64,000 bases of DNA, from assembly GCA_035540495.1 (NCBI GenBank), contig DATLGL010000060.1, positions 1-64,000 of the forward strand, read 5' to 3'. The stretch comes from DASVEG01 sp035540495 (GTDB lineage: Bacteria > Actinomycetota > Acidimicrobiia > Acidimicrobiales > CADCTF01). A program made the translations under genes and the position numbers. Positions 31,185-39,643 of the stretch are shown here, one piece after another. Every line of letters begins with the position of its first letter. Position 1 is the stretch's first letter. A model generated the notes under the pieces. The model did not search any database, was not told the DNA's origin, and was given only the letters and a program-made list of their open reading frames with translations.

Positions 31185-32924
31185 TCAGCTGGCGATGCGG
31201 TGGAGCTCCTCGATCGAGGTCAAGCCCCGCGCGGCCTTGAGGACGCCATCGCGGTTCAGCGTGGTCATGCCTTCGGCCACTGCCACCCGCTCGACCTCCG
31301 GCGGTGGTGCCCACTCCGCGATCGCCTCGGCGACGCGGTCGGTGATGGCCATCACCTCGTGGATCGCGAACCGCCCCGAGTAGCCGGCGTTCCCGCACGC
31401 GTTGCACCCGACCGGGCTGAAGAACCCGAGGTGGTCGCCTTCGCGATCCGCCTCCGTCCACCCCAGGCGAGCGAGAACGGCGTCAGGGACCTTCGTCGGG
31501 CGCCGGCACTTGTCGCACAGCCGGCGGGCGAGGCGCTGCGCGAGCACGCATTGCACGGCGGATGTGACCAGGAACGGCTCGACCCCGATCTTCACCAACC
31601 GGGCCGGGGTCGCCGCCGCGCTCTTCGTGTGGAGCGACGTGAGCACCAGGTGACCGGTCAGCGCAGCGTCGATGGTGAGCCGCGCCGTGTCCTGATCACG
31701 GATCTCGCCCACGAGCAGGATGTCGGGGTCGGCCCGCAGCAGCGACCGGAGAGCTGATGCGAACGTCACTCCCGCCTTCGGCTCGACCTGGAGCTGCTTG
31801 ATGCCGTCGAGCTCGTACTCCACGGGGTCTTCGACCGTGATGATGTTGCGTTCGGGATCGTGGAGATCGCGGAGCGTCGCGTAGAGCGTCGTCGACTTCC
31901 CCGATCCGGTGGGCCCGGTGACGAGAACGGCGCCGCTCGACTGGCGGTAGCACCGCTGGTAGGTCGCGAGGGTGGCGGGGCGGAAGTCCAGCTCGTTGAT
32001 GTCGACGACGCCGCCGCTCTTGTCGAGGAGGCGGATCACGATGGCCTCGCCGTTGGTCGTGGGGAAGCTGACGGCGCGCATGTCGACGCGCCGGCCGTCG
32101 ACCGTCATCGACGCTCGACCGTCCTGCGGGGCGCGGCGGTCGGCGATGTCCATCTCCGTGAGGATCTTCGTCCGGCTGACCACGCGCTGACGGAGCCGCT
32201 CCGGCACCGACATGACGTCTCGGAGGACGCCATCGACACGGAACCGGATCCGGAGGTCGTTGCGGGTGGGCTCGATGTGGATGTCGGAGGCGCCGTCGTG
32301 CACGGCTCGAGCGATGAGCTCGTTCACGAACCGGATGACGGGCGCCTCGTCGTCCTCTCGGCGCGCTTCGACCCGCACGACGAGCTCGGCCCGGAGCTCG
32401 TCCGACGCCGCGGCGAGGGCGACCTCCGCGTCGCCGCCGCTGCGGAAGACGAGATCGATCGCCCGCGCGATCTGCGAAGGAACGGCCATGAGCGGCACGA
32501 CGTCGACGCGCACGAGGGTTCGGATGTCGTCGAGCGCGAACACGTCGGCGGGGTTCGCCATGGCGACCAGCAGGCGCTCACCATCCCATCCGATGCCGAT
32601 GGCGTTGAGGCGCCTCGCGAAGTGCTCCTTCAGCGCGCGGCTCGCCTCCGCGTCGATGGCGAAGTCGTCGAGGTCGACGAAGCGCAGGCCGACGTTGTCG
32701 GCCAGCACTAGTACGAGCTGGACCTCCGTGATGGCGCCCCGCCGGACGAGCGCCTCGCCCAACCGCTCGCGAGTCGCGAGCTGCTCCTCGACCGCGAGGG
32801 CGAGCTCCTCCGCGGTGACGAGTCCCCGCTCCAGCAACCTGTCGCCCAACCGCCGACGCGCGGGGCGCACCGTCGCGCCGGAGTCGAGAGGATCGGTGAG
32901 CATCGGCCGCACAACCTCCATCAT
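31185..32924 (-). CDS. pilB: Type IV pilus assembly ATPase PilB / GspE family
   Basis: 579 residues. An N-terminal MshEN-like domain (GDRLLERGLVTAEELALAVE, LGEALVRRGAITEVQLV) is followed by the ATPase: Walker A GPTGSGKST, Asp box EDPVEYELDGI, Walker B DILLVGEIRD and His box HLVLTSLHT. A tetracysteine zinc site is seen as CDKC and CNACG. It powers pilin polymerisation in type IV pili or type II secretion. No other pil gene is nearby. The region upstream (to 33145) holds a CTAG-centred element at 33058. Start at 32924 could be one of two Met codons (M-M). Confidence 0.92.
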   Translation of the reverse strand: MMEVVRPMLTDPLDSGATVRPARRRLGDRLLERGLVTAEELALAVEEQLATRERLGEALVRRGAITEVQLVLVLADNVGLRFVDLDDFAIDAEASRALKEHFARRLNAIGIGWDGERLLVAMANPADVFALDDIRTLVRVDVVPLMAVPSQIARAIDLVFRSGGDAEVALAAASDELRAELVVRVEARREDDEAPVIRFVNELIARAVHDGASDIHIEPTRNDLRIRFRVDGVLRDVMSVPERLRQRVVSRTKILTEMDIADRRAPQDGRASMTVDGRRVDMRAVSFPTTNGEAIVIRLLDKSGGVVDINELDFRPATLATYQRCYRQSSGAVLVTGPTGSGKSTTLYATLRDLHDPERNIITVEDPVEYELDGIKQLQVEPKAGVTFASALRSLLRADPDILLVGEIRDQDTARLTIDAALTGHLVLTSLHTKSAAATPARLVKIGVEPFLVTSAVQCVLAQRLARRLCDKCRRPTKVPDAVLARLGWTEADREGDHLGFFSPVGCNACGNAGYSGRFAIHEVMAITDRVAEAIAEWAPPPEVERVAVAEGMTTLNRDGVLKAARGLTSIEELHRIAS

Positions 32925-33057
32925 CGGGAACCGGCCCAGCGACCGGCGACTTGAACAACGGGCAAGCTGCTGAAGGAACTGCTCGCCGCTGCCCCGAGGT
33001 CGTCAGGGCCGCACGTGCTCTGGTCGTGATGGTGCTGCGCAGCGATGCGACTCCCGG

Positions 33058-33071
33058 CCGGACTAGCCCGG
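33058..33071. promoter_or_regulatory. CTAG-centred element, copy D
   Basis: CCGGACTAGCCCGG, a near-perfect palindrome, in the 221-base gap between pilB (start 32924) and tRNA-Val. It shares CTAGCCCGG.CGG with copy A2. It stands about 140 bases before pilB on the minus strand. Otherwise this gap shows no ORF with a ribosome site. Confidence 0.4.
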
Positions 33072-33145
33072 ACGGTGCCACATGCATCGACACCGCGAGC
33101 TCCGCACTTGAGGCGCGACTCGCGCCAGCCCCGCCGGAAGGTCGT

Positions 33146-33218
33146 GGGCGCGGAGGGACTCGAACCCCCGACTCCCTCCTTGTAAGGGAGGTGCTCTAGC
33201 CAACTGAGCTACGCGCCC
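33146..33218 (-). tRNA. tRNA-Val (anticodon TAC)
   Basis: 73 bases folding as a cloverleaf on the minus strand: acceptor GGGCGCG/CGCGCCC, D-arm GCTC/GAGC, anticodon stem CCTCC/GGAGG with loop CTTACAA, and T-arm with TTCGAGT. Anticodon 5'-TAC-3' reads GUA, hence valine. CCA is not encoded. Confidence 0.95.
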
Positions 33219-33243
33219 GCAGCGCACAAGGCTACCGGCGGGT

Positions 33244-34452
33244 CTACGGACGACCCACCGCTGCGCTCAGTGCGGGTGCGAGAGTGCCCTTCTGGTGGAC
33301 GTCGATCCCGTTGTCGAGGCCCAGCCAGTCGGCGACCAGAGCAAGCTCACCGGCGAGAGCCTCCGACGCACGTGCTGGGTCCGCGCCCGGTTCGACCCAC
33401 GACGAGAACACCCGCAGCACCTTCGCCGCGCGATCCGCCTTCAGGTCGACCCGCGCCACCAGCTGGTCGTCGAGCAGGAAGGGCAGGACGTAGTAGCCGT
33501 AGATCCGCTTCGGTTCCGGGACGTAGATCTCGATGCGGTAGTGGAAGCCGAACATGCGCTCCGTGCGGGGCCGGTGCCAGACCACGGGGTCGAACGGGTT
33601 GAGCAACGCGGCGCCCTCGGGAGCGCACTTCGGTACCTTCACCGCAGGCCACACGAACGCAGGCTGGTCCCACCCCTCGACCTCCACCTGCTGCGCCTCG
33701 CCCGAGACGACGAGGTCGTGGAGGATCCGCTTCACCGGCGTGAGCTTGAGGCGGAAGTAGTCGGCGATGTCGTCCGTCGTCCCGACACCCAGCGCACGCA
33801 GCGAGTGCACCACCAGCTGGCGCTTCGCCTCGTACTCGTCGACCGCCGGTGCGTCGAAGTGCTCGGTCGGGATGACCCGCTCCGCGAGGTCGTACAGGCG
33901 CTCGAAGCCGCGCCGTCCGGCGACCGCGACACGTCCTCCACCGAAGTGGTACTCGAGCGCCTGCTTCCCGAACGACCGGTTCCACCACGACCCCGCGCGC
34001 CGCGGCCCCGGATCGTTCAGCTCACCTGCGGCGAGCGGTCCCCGCTCTCGGACCTCGTCGAGCACGCGATCCGCGTACGCCAGACGCTCGGCGTCCCAAT
34101 AGCGGTGCCAGTCGGCGTCGTGCAGGCGCCGGCGCCACTCGTGCAGCGGCCAGTACTCCACCGGGAGCAGCGACGCCACGTGCGACCAGCCTTCGTAGAG
34201 GCGACGATCTCGCGAGACCAGCCGGTCGAGGATCGTTCGGTCGTACGGGCCCAGGCGGGAGAACGGCGGGACCTCGTGCGCGCGCACGAGCACGTTGACC
34301 GAGTCGATCTGCAGGAGCCCCTGGCGGCGCACGAGCTCGAGCACCGTCTTCGCCGTCGGTCGACCCGTGCCACGACGCCGCAGCGCGCCTCGTGGCATGC
34401 CCTGCGCCGCGAGTGCGACCCATCGAGCCTCGGCCGCCGACATCGACTCCAT
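33244..34452 (-). CDS. AlkZ/YcaQ-type DNA glycosylase (HTH_42 winged-helix protein)
   Basis: 402 residues, usual family length. Multiple winged-helix domains: LELVRRQGLLQIDSVNVLVR at the N-terminus and YRIEIYVPEPKRIYGYYVLP, VARVDLKADR at the C-terminus. The catalytic element of AlkZ-like glycosylases is a Q-x-Q or Q-x-D pair; here Gln48-Ile-Asp50 is the Q-x-D form found in E. coli YcaQ, an enzyme that unhooks interstrand cross-links. It would therefore be a repair enzyme for bulky or cross-linked alkyl damage. Stand-alone gene; an antibiotic cluster is not visible nearby. Confidence 0.85.
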   Translation of the reverse strand: MESMSAAEARWVALAAQGMPRGALRRRGTGRPTAKTVLELVRRQGLLQIDSVNVLVRAHEVPPFSRLGPYDRTILDRLVSRDRRLYEGWSHVASLLPVEYWPLHEWRRRLHDADWHRYWDAERLAYADRVLDEVRERGPLAAGELNDPGPRRAGSWWNRSFGKQALEYHFGGGRVAVAGRRGFERLYDLAERVIPTEHFDAPAVDEYEAKRQLVVHSLRALGVGTTDDIADYFRLKLTPVKRILHDLVVSGEAQQVEVEGWDQPAFVWPAVKVPKCAPEGAALLNPFDPVVWHRPRTERMFGFHYRIEIYVPEPKRIYGYYVLPFLLDDQLVARVDLKADRAAKVLRVFSSWVEPGADPARASEALAGELALVADWLGLDNGIDVHQKGTLAPALSAAVGRP

Positions 34453-34573
34453 CGCAGACGGACGCTACGTGGGCCGCGCCTTCGCTGCGATCGACCGGCG
34501 AGGAACGGGGGCTCGCTCGAACGTCACCCCCGTCCCTCCTACCGGTGTCCGGAGCGAGGAAGCTCCGAGATGA

Positions 34574-34882
34574 TCAGGCCGTCTGTGCGACCTGCGGGTT
34601 CTTCGGCGGACGTCCGCGCTTGCGCTTGAACGCGAGGATCTTCCCGTTCAAGAACAGCTGGCCGCCCCACACGCCCCACGGCTCGCGCCGTGCCAGCGCG
34701 CCCTCGAGGCACGCTTCCATCAACGGGCAGAGCTGGCAGATCTGCTTCGCCCGAGCGATGTCGTCGATCTGCTCGGAGAAGAACAGGGCCGTCATCGACC
34801 CCACTCCGTCCTTGCAGCGAGCCAATGACCAATCGGTACTTGGCTCCTGGTCGTCATTGACCTCAAACAGTTCGGCGAGCAT
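34574..34882 (-). CDS. WhiB-family iron-sulfur regulator with AT-hook
   Basis: 102 residues from ATG at 34882, with AGGGGGAG upstream. Four conserved Cys at 23, 49, 52 and 58 (C..CxxCxxxxxC) bind a [4Fe-4S] cluster; PWGVWGG gives the sigma-binding turn. The C-terminus KRKRGRPPKNP contains an R-G-R-P AT-hook, a feature of WhiB7-type proteins that bind AT-rich promoter DNA while attached to SigA. WhiB proteins exist only in actinomycetes and their phages. Its target genes cannot be read from here. Confidence 0.93.
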   Translation of the reverse strand: MLAELFEVNDDQEPSTDWSLARCKDGVGSMTALFFSEQIDDIARAKQICQLCPLMEACLEGALARREPWGVWGGQLFLNGKILAFKRKRGRPPKNPQVAQTA

Positions 34883-34940
34883 CTCGCCACTCCCCCTTGT
34901 GCTTGTACCGGGGTTTCCTCTGACATTCCGATTTCCGGAG

Positions 34941-34975
34941 AAACAAAAAGGCCGCTGGCTTGTGCCAGCGGCCTT
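34941..34975 (-). terminator. Rho-independent terminator
   Basis: Perfect 12-base inverted repeat AAGGCCGCTGGC / GCCAGCGGCCTT with a 4-base loop (34948-34975). On the minus strand it is followed by TTTTTGTTT, a strong U-tract, so it ends transcription of the small gene at 35004-35249, whose stop lies 29 bases before it. Confidence 0.85.
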
Positions 34976-35003
34976 CGGGCCTTCTCGGAAGAAGTGGTCT
35001 GGT

Positions 35004-35249
35004 CTAGCCAGAACTTCCTCCAAGACCCTCGGGCCGCAGCTTGGTGGCGCCGTTGGAACCCATGCCGTTGGACACATGGGTGCCGTTGGAACCACCGAAG
35101 ACGCCTGCCTGCGGACGCTTCGCGGCTGCGCGCATGGCGTAACCCGCATCGGCCTTGGCAGCGGCAATCGCAGTGGCCGGGATCCCGCAGGCGCGCGCGT
35201 CTGCCCAGATGGCGCCGGTCGGCGTCGTCGTGGGCAGGGTGGTCAGCAC
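35004..35249 (-). CDS. Small Ala/Gly/Asn-rich hypothetical peptide
   Basis: 81 residues from GTG at 35249 with GGAGGT nine bases upstream. N-terminal part LPTTTPTGAIWADARACGIP, a middle Ala/Lys helix (ATAIAAAKADAGYAMRAAA), then a Gly/Ser/Asn-rich tail with three SNG triplets (FGGSNGTHVSNGMGSNG) and end LGGSSG. No family recognised; no membrane segment. It has its own strong terminator, which supports real expression. It may be a structural or secreted small protein; a ribosomally made peptide precursor is possible but no modifying enzyme is adjacent. Confidence 0.6.
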   Translation of the reverse strand: MLTTLPTTTPTGAIWADARACGIPATAIAAAKADAGYAMRAAAKRPQAGVFGGSNGTHVSNGMGSNGATKLRPEGLGGSSG

Positions 35250-35344
35250 GCTCGCGGTACCTCCGTGATCGGTGCCAGGGGACTTCCCGGGCCCTGGTAT
35301 CCGACCATGTATGAGAAATGCCGTCAACCGAATTTCGAGAAACT

Positions 35345-36109
35345 TCAGGAACGGCGCTCGGCGAGCAACGCGTCGAGCAGTTCCGGGGTCGCGGCGGCGG
35401 CCGGCGTACGCCGTCCGGCGTGCTCGCGGACGACGAGATCTCGGCCCTCGACGTCGATCACCGATGCTCCGGCCTCGATGCAGACGAGCATCCCACCGAG
35501 GTAGTCCCACGGCCCGTGCGCGTTCTTGCTGCAGTCGACCCATGCGTCGGCGATGCCGGTCGCGACGGCACAGAGATCGAGCGCCGCTGCGCCAAGGGCC
35601 CGGAACTGCTTCCACCCGTAGTTGTGGGTCGGGTAGCCGGACGTCAGAACGATCGACTCGCGCAGCGCCCGTCGTTCGGACGGACGGATCGTCCGCCGGC
35701 CGTCCCCGTCGTCGCGCCACGCTCCTTCGCCGCGGACCGCGCCGAAGGCCTGCCCCGTCGCCTGGTTCACGACGTAGCTGGCGAGGGCGCCGTCGCTATC
35801 GAGCGCGCAGAGGCTGGACGCGAACCAGGGGACGCCACGAGACGCGTTCGTGGAACCATCGACCGGGTCGAGGACGACGATGATCTCGGCCTCCCCGTTG
35901 GTGATCTCGGACTCCTCCGAGAGCACGCCGAAGCCGGCACCGTGAAGCACGCGCAACGCCGCCTCGTCGGCCGCCAGATCGCTGAAGTACTGCCCGGGGC
36001 GCGTGCCTGCCGGCCCCCAGTCGTTGAGGTCGTCGAGCGATGATCGGATCGCCTTCGCAGCGTCGATCAGGACGTCGAGCACGTCGGCACCGGCCACTGC
36101 GGAAGACAT
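35345..36109 (-). CDS. Inositol monophosphatase-family phosphatase
   Basis: 254 residues from ATG at 36109. Metal and phosphate motifs: VLSEESE, then VLDPVDGSTNASRG (DPxDGT/S) and, near the end, NAHGPWDYLGGMLVCIEAGA (W-D). The YVVNQATGQAFGAVRGEGAW segment is typical of the family. Members dephosphorylate inositol-1-phosphate, histidinol phosphate or PAP; inositol lipids are common in actinomycetes. Divergent from a GNAT gene with 37 bases between. Confidence 0.9.
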   Translation of the reverse strand: MSSAVAGADVLDVLIDAAKAIRSSLDDLNDWGPAGTRPGQYFSDLAADEAALRVLHGAGFGVLSEESEITNGEAEIIVVLDPVDGSTNASRGVPWFASSLCALDSDGALASYVVNQATGQAFGAVRGEGAWRDDGDGRRTIRPSERRALRESIVLTSGYPTHNYGWKQFRALGAAALDLCAVATGIADAWVDCSKNAHGPWDYLGGMLVCIEAGASVIDVEGRDLVVREHAGRRTPAAAATPELLDALLAERRS

Positions 36110-36146
36110 GGTCGCCGACGCTATCGGGGCTACCGTCGCCAGCGAC

Positions 36147-36584
36147 ATGGCCCTCCGTCCCGCCACGCTCGACGACGTCGACGAGATCGCCGCGTTGATC
36201 CGCGAGCTGGCCGAGTACGAGAAGGCGCCTGAGGCGGTCGAGTTCGACGTCGAGACCCTGGCCGAGCACCTCTTCGGAGACGATCCCGCGGCCCATGTGG
36301 TGCTGGCGGTCGACGACGACACCGACGCCGTCGCCGGCTTCGCCCTCTACTTCCGCACGTTCTCGACGTGGCTCGGCCGGCCTGGCATCTGGCTCGAAGA
36401 CCTGTTCGTGCGTCCCTCGCATCGAGGACGCGGACATGGCGCCGCGCTGCTCATGCACCTCCGGTCGCTCACGGACGATCGCATCGAATGGGCCGTCCTC
36501 GACTGGAACCAGCCGGCGATCGACTTCTACGAGTCGCTGGGTGCGCGGCCGGTCGCCGGTTGGACCCGCTACCGCTGGACCTAA
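36147..36584 (+). CDS. GNAT acetyltransferase (diamine/spermidine acetyltransferase-like)
   Basis: 145 residues from ATG at 36147. Acetyl-CoA site RPSHRGRGHGAALLMHL (R/Q-x-x-G-x-A/G), preceded by WLEDLFVRP. LIRELAEYEKAPEAVE at the start and DWNQPAIDFYESLGARPV near the end are characteristic of spermidine/diamine-type N-acetyltransferases. Substrate not certain. Confidence 0.88.
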   Translation: MALRPATLDDVDEIAALIRELAEYEKAPEAVEFDVETLAEHLFGDDPAAHVVLAVDDDTDAVAGFALYFRTFSTWLGRPGIWLEDLFVRPSHRGRGHGAALLMHLRSLTDDRIEWAVLDWNQPAIDFYESLGARPVAGWTRYRWT

Positions 36585-36598
36585 GCTCCCTCGCCGCA

Positions 36599-37162
36599 AT
36601 GGCCGTCATCGACACCGCCGGGTACGTCGCGGAGCTCAAGGACCACGCCACCGATCACGGCTTCCACGTCCACGACGAGCGCCACCTCGTCGAGACCTAC
36701 TCGCTCCGGCAGTCGTGGGAAGTCGACCTCCACCCGGAGGAAGGGTGCGGTGGGCCGCTCGACCTGCACCTCGCGCTCGACGTCGACCCGCGAGTGCTGC
36801 TCGCGTTCGAAGACCTCGTGCTCGGCCTGCCGGACGACGAGGACCCGCCGGACGACTTCCACTTCCCGCTCACCTTCACGTGGGCGCTGCCACCGCTCCC
36901 CAACGGGCCCGACCTCCTGCAGCTGGCCCTCGAGCTCGCAGGCATCGGCGGCGTCGACCTCCCGCTCGAGGTCTCGGGCATCGACGCCTTCCCGTCTGCC
37001 ACCGACGCGCCCGAGCGGCGCATCACCGTCATCGCCCGCCAGCAGGTCTCGTTGGCACGCGTCCTCGGAGGCGAGGAACTGCTGTGCGAGGTGTTCGACC
37101 GATGCCTCGCCGTGAGCCAGTACCTCCTGGAGCGTTCTCCGGCGTGGCTCGGAGAGGGCTGA
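36599..37162 (+). CDS. Hypothetical protein
   Basis: 187 residues from ATG at 36599, 14 bases after the GNAT stop. It begins MAVIDTAGYVAELKDHATDHG and contains acidic runs (LGLPDDEDPPDDFHFP). No signal peptide or membrane helix. I do not recognise a family; conserved small actinobacterial proteins of this look are known but without assigned function. Confidence 0.7.
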   Translation: MAVIDTAGYVAELKDHATDHGFHVHDERHLVETYSLRQSWEVDLHPEEGCGGPLDLHLALDVDPRVLLAFEDLVLGLPDDEDPPDDFHFPLTFTWALPPLPNGPDLLQLALELAGIGGVDLPLEVSGIDAFPSATDAPERRITVIARQQVSLARVLGGEELLCEVFDRCLAVSQYLLERSPAWLGEG

Positions 37163-37218
37163 TCCAAGAAGCTGCGGTCGCTCTGAACCTTCGGCCGGAA
37201 CTGCCACACTGCTGCCCC

Positions 37219-39084
37219 ATGTCACGGCGGCCGTTCAACTTCCTCGTCATCCTCCTCGCACTCGTTGCGGGGCTCGTCGTCGCACCATCACCCGCAGGCG
37301 CGGCAACAGCGACGCAGCTGACGGTCGATCGCGAGGTCGCAACCGTCATCGAACAGACCGTCACGCTCCGGGCGACGGTGTCGGTCGACGGCGCGCCCGC
37401 GCCAGACGGCACCACGGTCGAGTTCTTCCAGTCGCGCGGCGACGGCGCCCTGTACACGGGCGCGCTCTTCTTCGGGATGGCAGCTGCACCCGGAGGCGGG
37501 TACCGGCTGGCCGGTGACGACGGGCGGGTGCTCGCTCGAGGTGGCGCCGCGCATCAGGGAGACGCGCGCGGCACTGCGACCGACACCGTGTTCGGGATCG
37601 TGAACCGTCCGGGTGGCGGCTACTACCTCTACGACGCGAGTGGGCGGGTGTACCCCTACGGCGGCGCACCGTTCCTGGGGGACCTCTCCGGCCTGCGCCT
37701 CAACCACGAGGTCACGGGCATGGCGGTCACGCCGACGGGCAACGGCTACTGGCTCGTCTCCGCTGACGGTGGGGTCTTCACCTTCGGCGACGCAGGTTTC
37801 TACGGCAGCGTCGGGCACCTTCGCCTCGCGCCGGAGGTCACCGTGATGGGCATCGTCGCGAACCCTGGCGGTGGCGGATACTGGCTCTACACGGACGACG
37901 GTCGGGTGTTCGCCTTCGGTTCCGCGCCGTTCCACGGGTCGGCTCAGGGCAAGGACGTCGCGTCGATGGCGGCGACGTCGGCCGGTAACGGGTACCGCCT
38001 CGTGACGTTCGACGGCGAAGTCATCACCTTCGGCAACGCCCCCGACCACGGCGACCTCGTAGACGTCGAGATCGCCGACTCCATCTCGGCCATCGAGACC
38101 TCGCCCTCGGGCGGTTACTGGTTGCTCGACGTCGTCGGCCGGGTCTACGGGTTCGGGAACGCCCCATATGGAGGCGACGCGTTCAGCGCCACCACGGTGG
38201 GCGGGGTAGCCACCCTCGAGGTGAGCAGCTACCTCAGCGGCCAGACCTTCGTCCGCGCGCTGCCCCTCGTGCCCGGAGGCGCTCAGTCGCCTGCCGTGGT
38301 GATCACGTGGAAGGACCCGGCGAACAAGGGCTACTGGATGGTCGCCCGCGACGGCGGCATCTTCAGCTTCGGCAGCAGCGAGTTCAAGGGATCCGCAGGC
38401 AACCTCAGGCTCAACCAGCCGATCGTGGGGATGACGGCCACACCGTCCGGGGAGGGATACTGGTTCGTCGCCGCCGACGGCGGCGTCTTCTCCTACGGCG
38501 ACGCCCGATTCCTCGGGTCGACCGGCAACCTCAAGCTCAACCGACCGATCATCGGCATGGCGTCGACACCGACCGGCGCCGGCTACTGGCTGGTCGCGAG
38601 CGACGGCGGCGTGTTCACCTTCGGCGATGCCTCCTTCAAGGGTTCCACCGGCGACCTCCGCCTCGTGGCGCCGATCGTCGGCATCACACCGACGCCGACC
38701 GGACAGGGCTACTGGTTCGTAGGCGCCGACGGCGGCATCTTCGCCTTCGGCGATGCGCGGTACTTCGGGTCGATGGGCGGCAAGCCCCTGAACCAGCCGA
38801 TCGTTGGCATGGCCGCGACGCCGACCGGACGCGGCTACTGGCTGGTCGCGCGCGACGGCGGCATCTTCGCCTTCGGCGACGCCGCCTTCTTCGGCTCGAC
38901 CGGCAACATCCGACTCAACCAGCCGATCGTCGGCATGACGGCGTCAGCGTCCGGCGACGGCTACTGGTTCGTCGCCGCCGACGGCGGCATCTTCAGCTTC
39001 GGGGACGCGAAGTTCTTCGGGTCGACGGGCAACATCCGTCTCAATCAGCCGATCGTCGGCATGGCCGCCGGGCCGCTGTTCTGA
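37219..39084 (+). CDS. Secreted Ig-like and 42-residue repeat (propeller-like) protein
   Basis: 621 residues. A signal peptide (FNFLVILLALVAGLVVAPSPAGAA) is followed by a short Ig-like segment (VTLRATVSVDGAPAPDGTTVEFF). From about residue 85 come about twelve repeats of 42 residues, each like GYWLVASDGGVFTFGDA then .F.GSTGNLRLNQPIVGM. The last four to five are nearly identical; the sixth is degenerate and longer; the protein ends eight residues into a thirteenth (GMAAGPLF). Short beta-strand repeats of this type probably fold as a beta-propeller. It is exported, likely cell-surface or matrix. Such GYW..DGG repeats are frequent in Acidimicrobiia-like genomes. Confidence 0.8.
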   Translation: MSRRPFNFLVILLALVAGLVVAPSPAGAATATQLTVDREVATVIEQTVTLRATVSVDGAPAPDGTTVEFFQSRGDGALYTGALFFGMAAAPGGGYRLAGDDGRVLARGGAAHQGDARGTATDTVFGIVNRPGGGYYLYDASGRVYPYGGAPFLGDLSGLRLNHEVTGMAVTPTGNGYWLVSADGGVFTFGDAGFYGSVGHLRLAPEVTVMGIVANPGGGGYWLYTDDGRVFAFGSAPFHGSAQGKDVASMAATSAGNGYRLVTFDGEVITFGNAPDHGDLVDVEIADSISAIETSPSGGYWLLDVVGRVYGFGNAPYGGDAFSATTVGGVATLEVSSYLSGQTFVRALPLVPGGAQSPAVVITWKDPANKGYWMVARDGGIFSFGSSEFKGSAGNLRLNQPIVGMTATPSGEGYWFVAADGGVFSYGDARFLGSTGNLKLNRPIIGMASTPTGAGYWLVASDGGVFTFGDASFKGSTGDLRLVAPIVGITPTPTGQGYWFVGADGGIFAFGDARYFGSMGGKPLNQPIVGMAATPTGRGYWLVARDGGIFAFGDAAFFGSTGNIRLNQPIVGMTASASGDGYWFVAADGGIFSFGDAKFFGSTGNIRLNQPIVGMAAGPLF

Positions 39085-39100
39085 CCTGTTCGCTGTGGTT

Positions 39101-39121
39101 CGGCCGGTTTTCGGTCGGCCG
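39101..39121 (+). terminator. Possible terminator hairpin
   Basis: CGGCCG arms around a 9-base loop, extended by GCTG/CAGC outside, 17 bases after the repeat-protein stop. No clear U-tract follows, so a factor-independent role is uncertain. Confidence 0.35.
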
Positions 39122-39207
39122 CAGCGGAACCTGGGGTTGAACGTCGGAAACCTGGGTACGTCAGGCCTCAGCAGGGTCCATCAGGCGGGCGAAACCAGGA
39201 GTGTTCG

Positions 39208-39588
39208 GTGGCTTCGTTCTTCGTCTCCGAGTCGGGCCAGTTGTTGGAAGCCGCCAAGCGCGCCGCGCTCGACGCGGTGGCCGGCTATTCGAACGTGACG
39301 CCGTACACGATCGGCATCGCGGTGCAGGCGGCCGCCGGAGTGCTCCAGGCAGGGGCGCGAGCCGGCATCCGTGAGCACGTCGGCGCTACGCACGTCGCAC
39401 CGGAGCCGATCGCCGGCAGCGGACCGGTTGCGATCGACGTCCAGTCGGTCGAGGTCACGCCTCGGCTGCGTGCCCTCGAGTCGGTGGCCCGTGCGGCGGT
39501 CGCGATGCACCGCCCGCACGACGTGGAGGCCACGTGCGTCCTGTGCGAAGCCCTTGTGCACCTCGAAGACCTGGAAGCAGCGGGCTGA
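39208..39588 (+). CDS. Hypothetical protein
   Basis: 126 residues from GTG at 39208, with AGGAG seven bases upstream. Helical: LLEAAKRAALDAVAGYSN, then Ala-rich GVLQAGARAGI and a C-terminal VEATCVLCEALVHLEDL with two Cys in a CVLC setting. No family recognised. It is separate from the repeat protein upstream. Confidence 0.55.
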   Translation: MASFFVSESGQLLEAAKRAALDAVAGYSNVTPYTIGIAVQAAAGVLQAGARAGIREHVGATHVAPEPIAGSGPVAIDVQSVEVTPRLRALESVARAAVAMHRPHDVEATCVLCEALVHLEDLEAAG

Positions 39589-39643
39589 CCTGCTGACGGT
39601 GTAGGCAGCACCCCCGCACCGACGGGGGGCACCTCCCTGGCGT

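Noticed and set aside
35270..35340. TTGACG box as a possible promoter for the small Gly-rich gene
   Set aside because: No convincing -10 hexamer at 16-18 bases; left as a guess.
36295..37218. Upstream extension of the secreted repeat-protein frame
   Set aside because: It overlaps GNAT and the hypothetical gene in another frame, is Arg-rich, and the real signal peptide begins at 37219.
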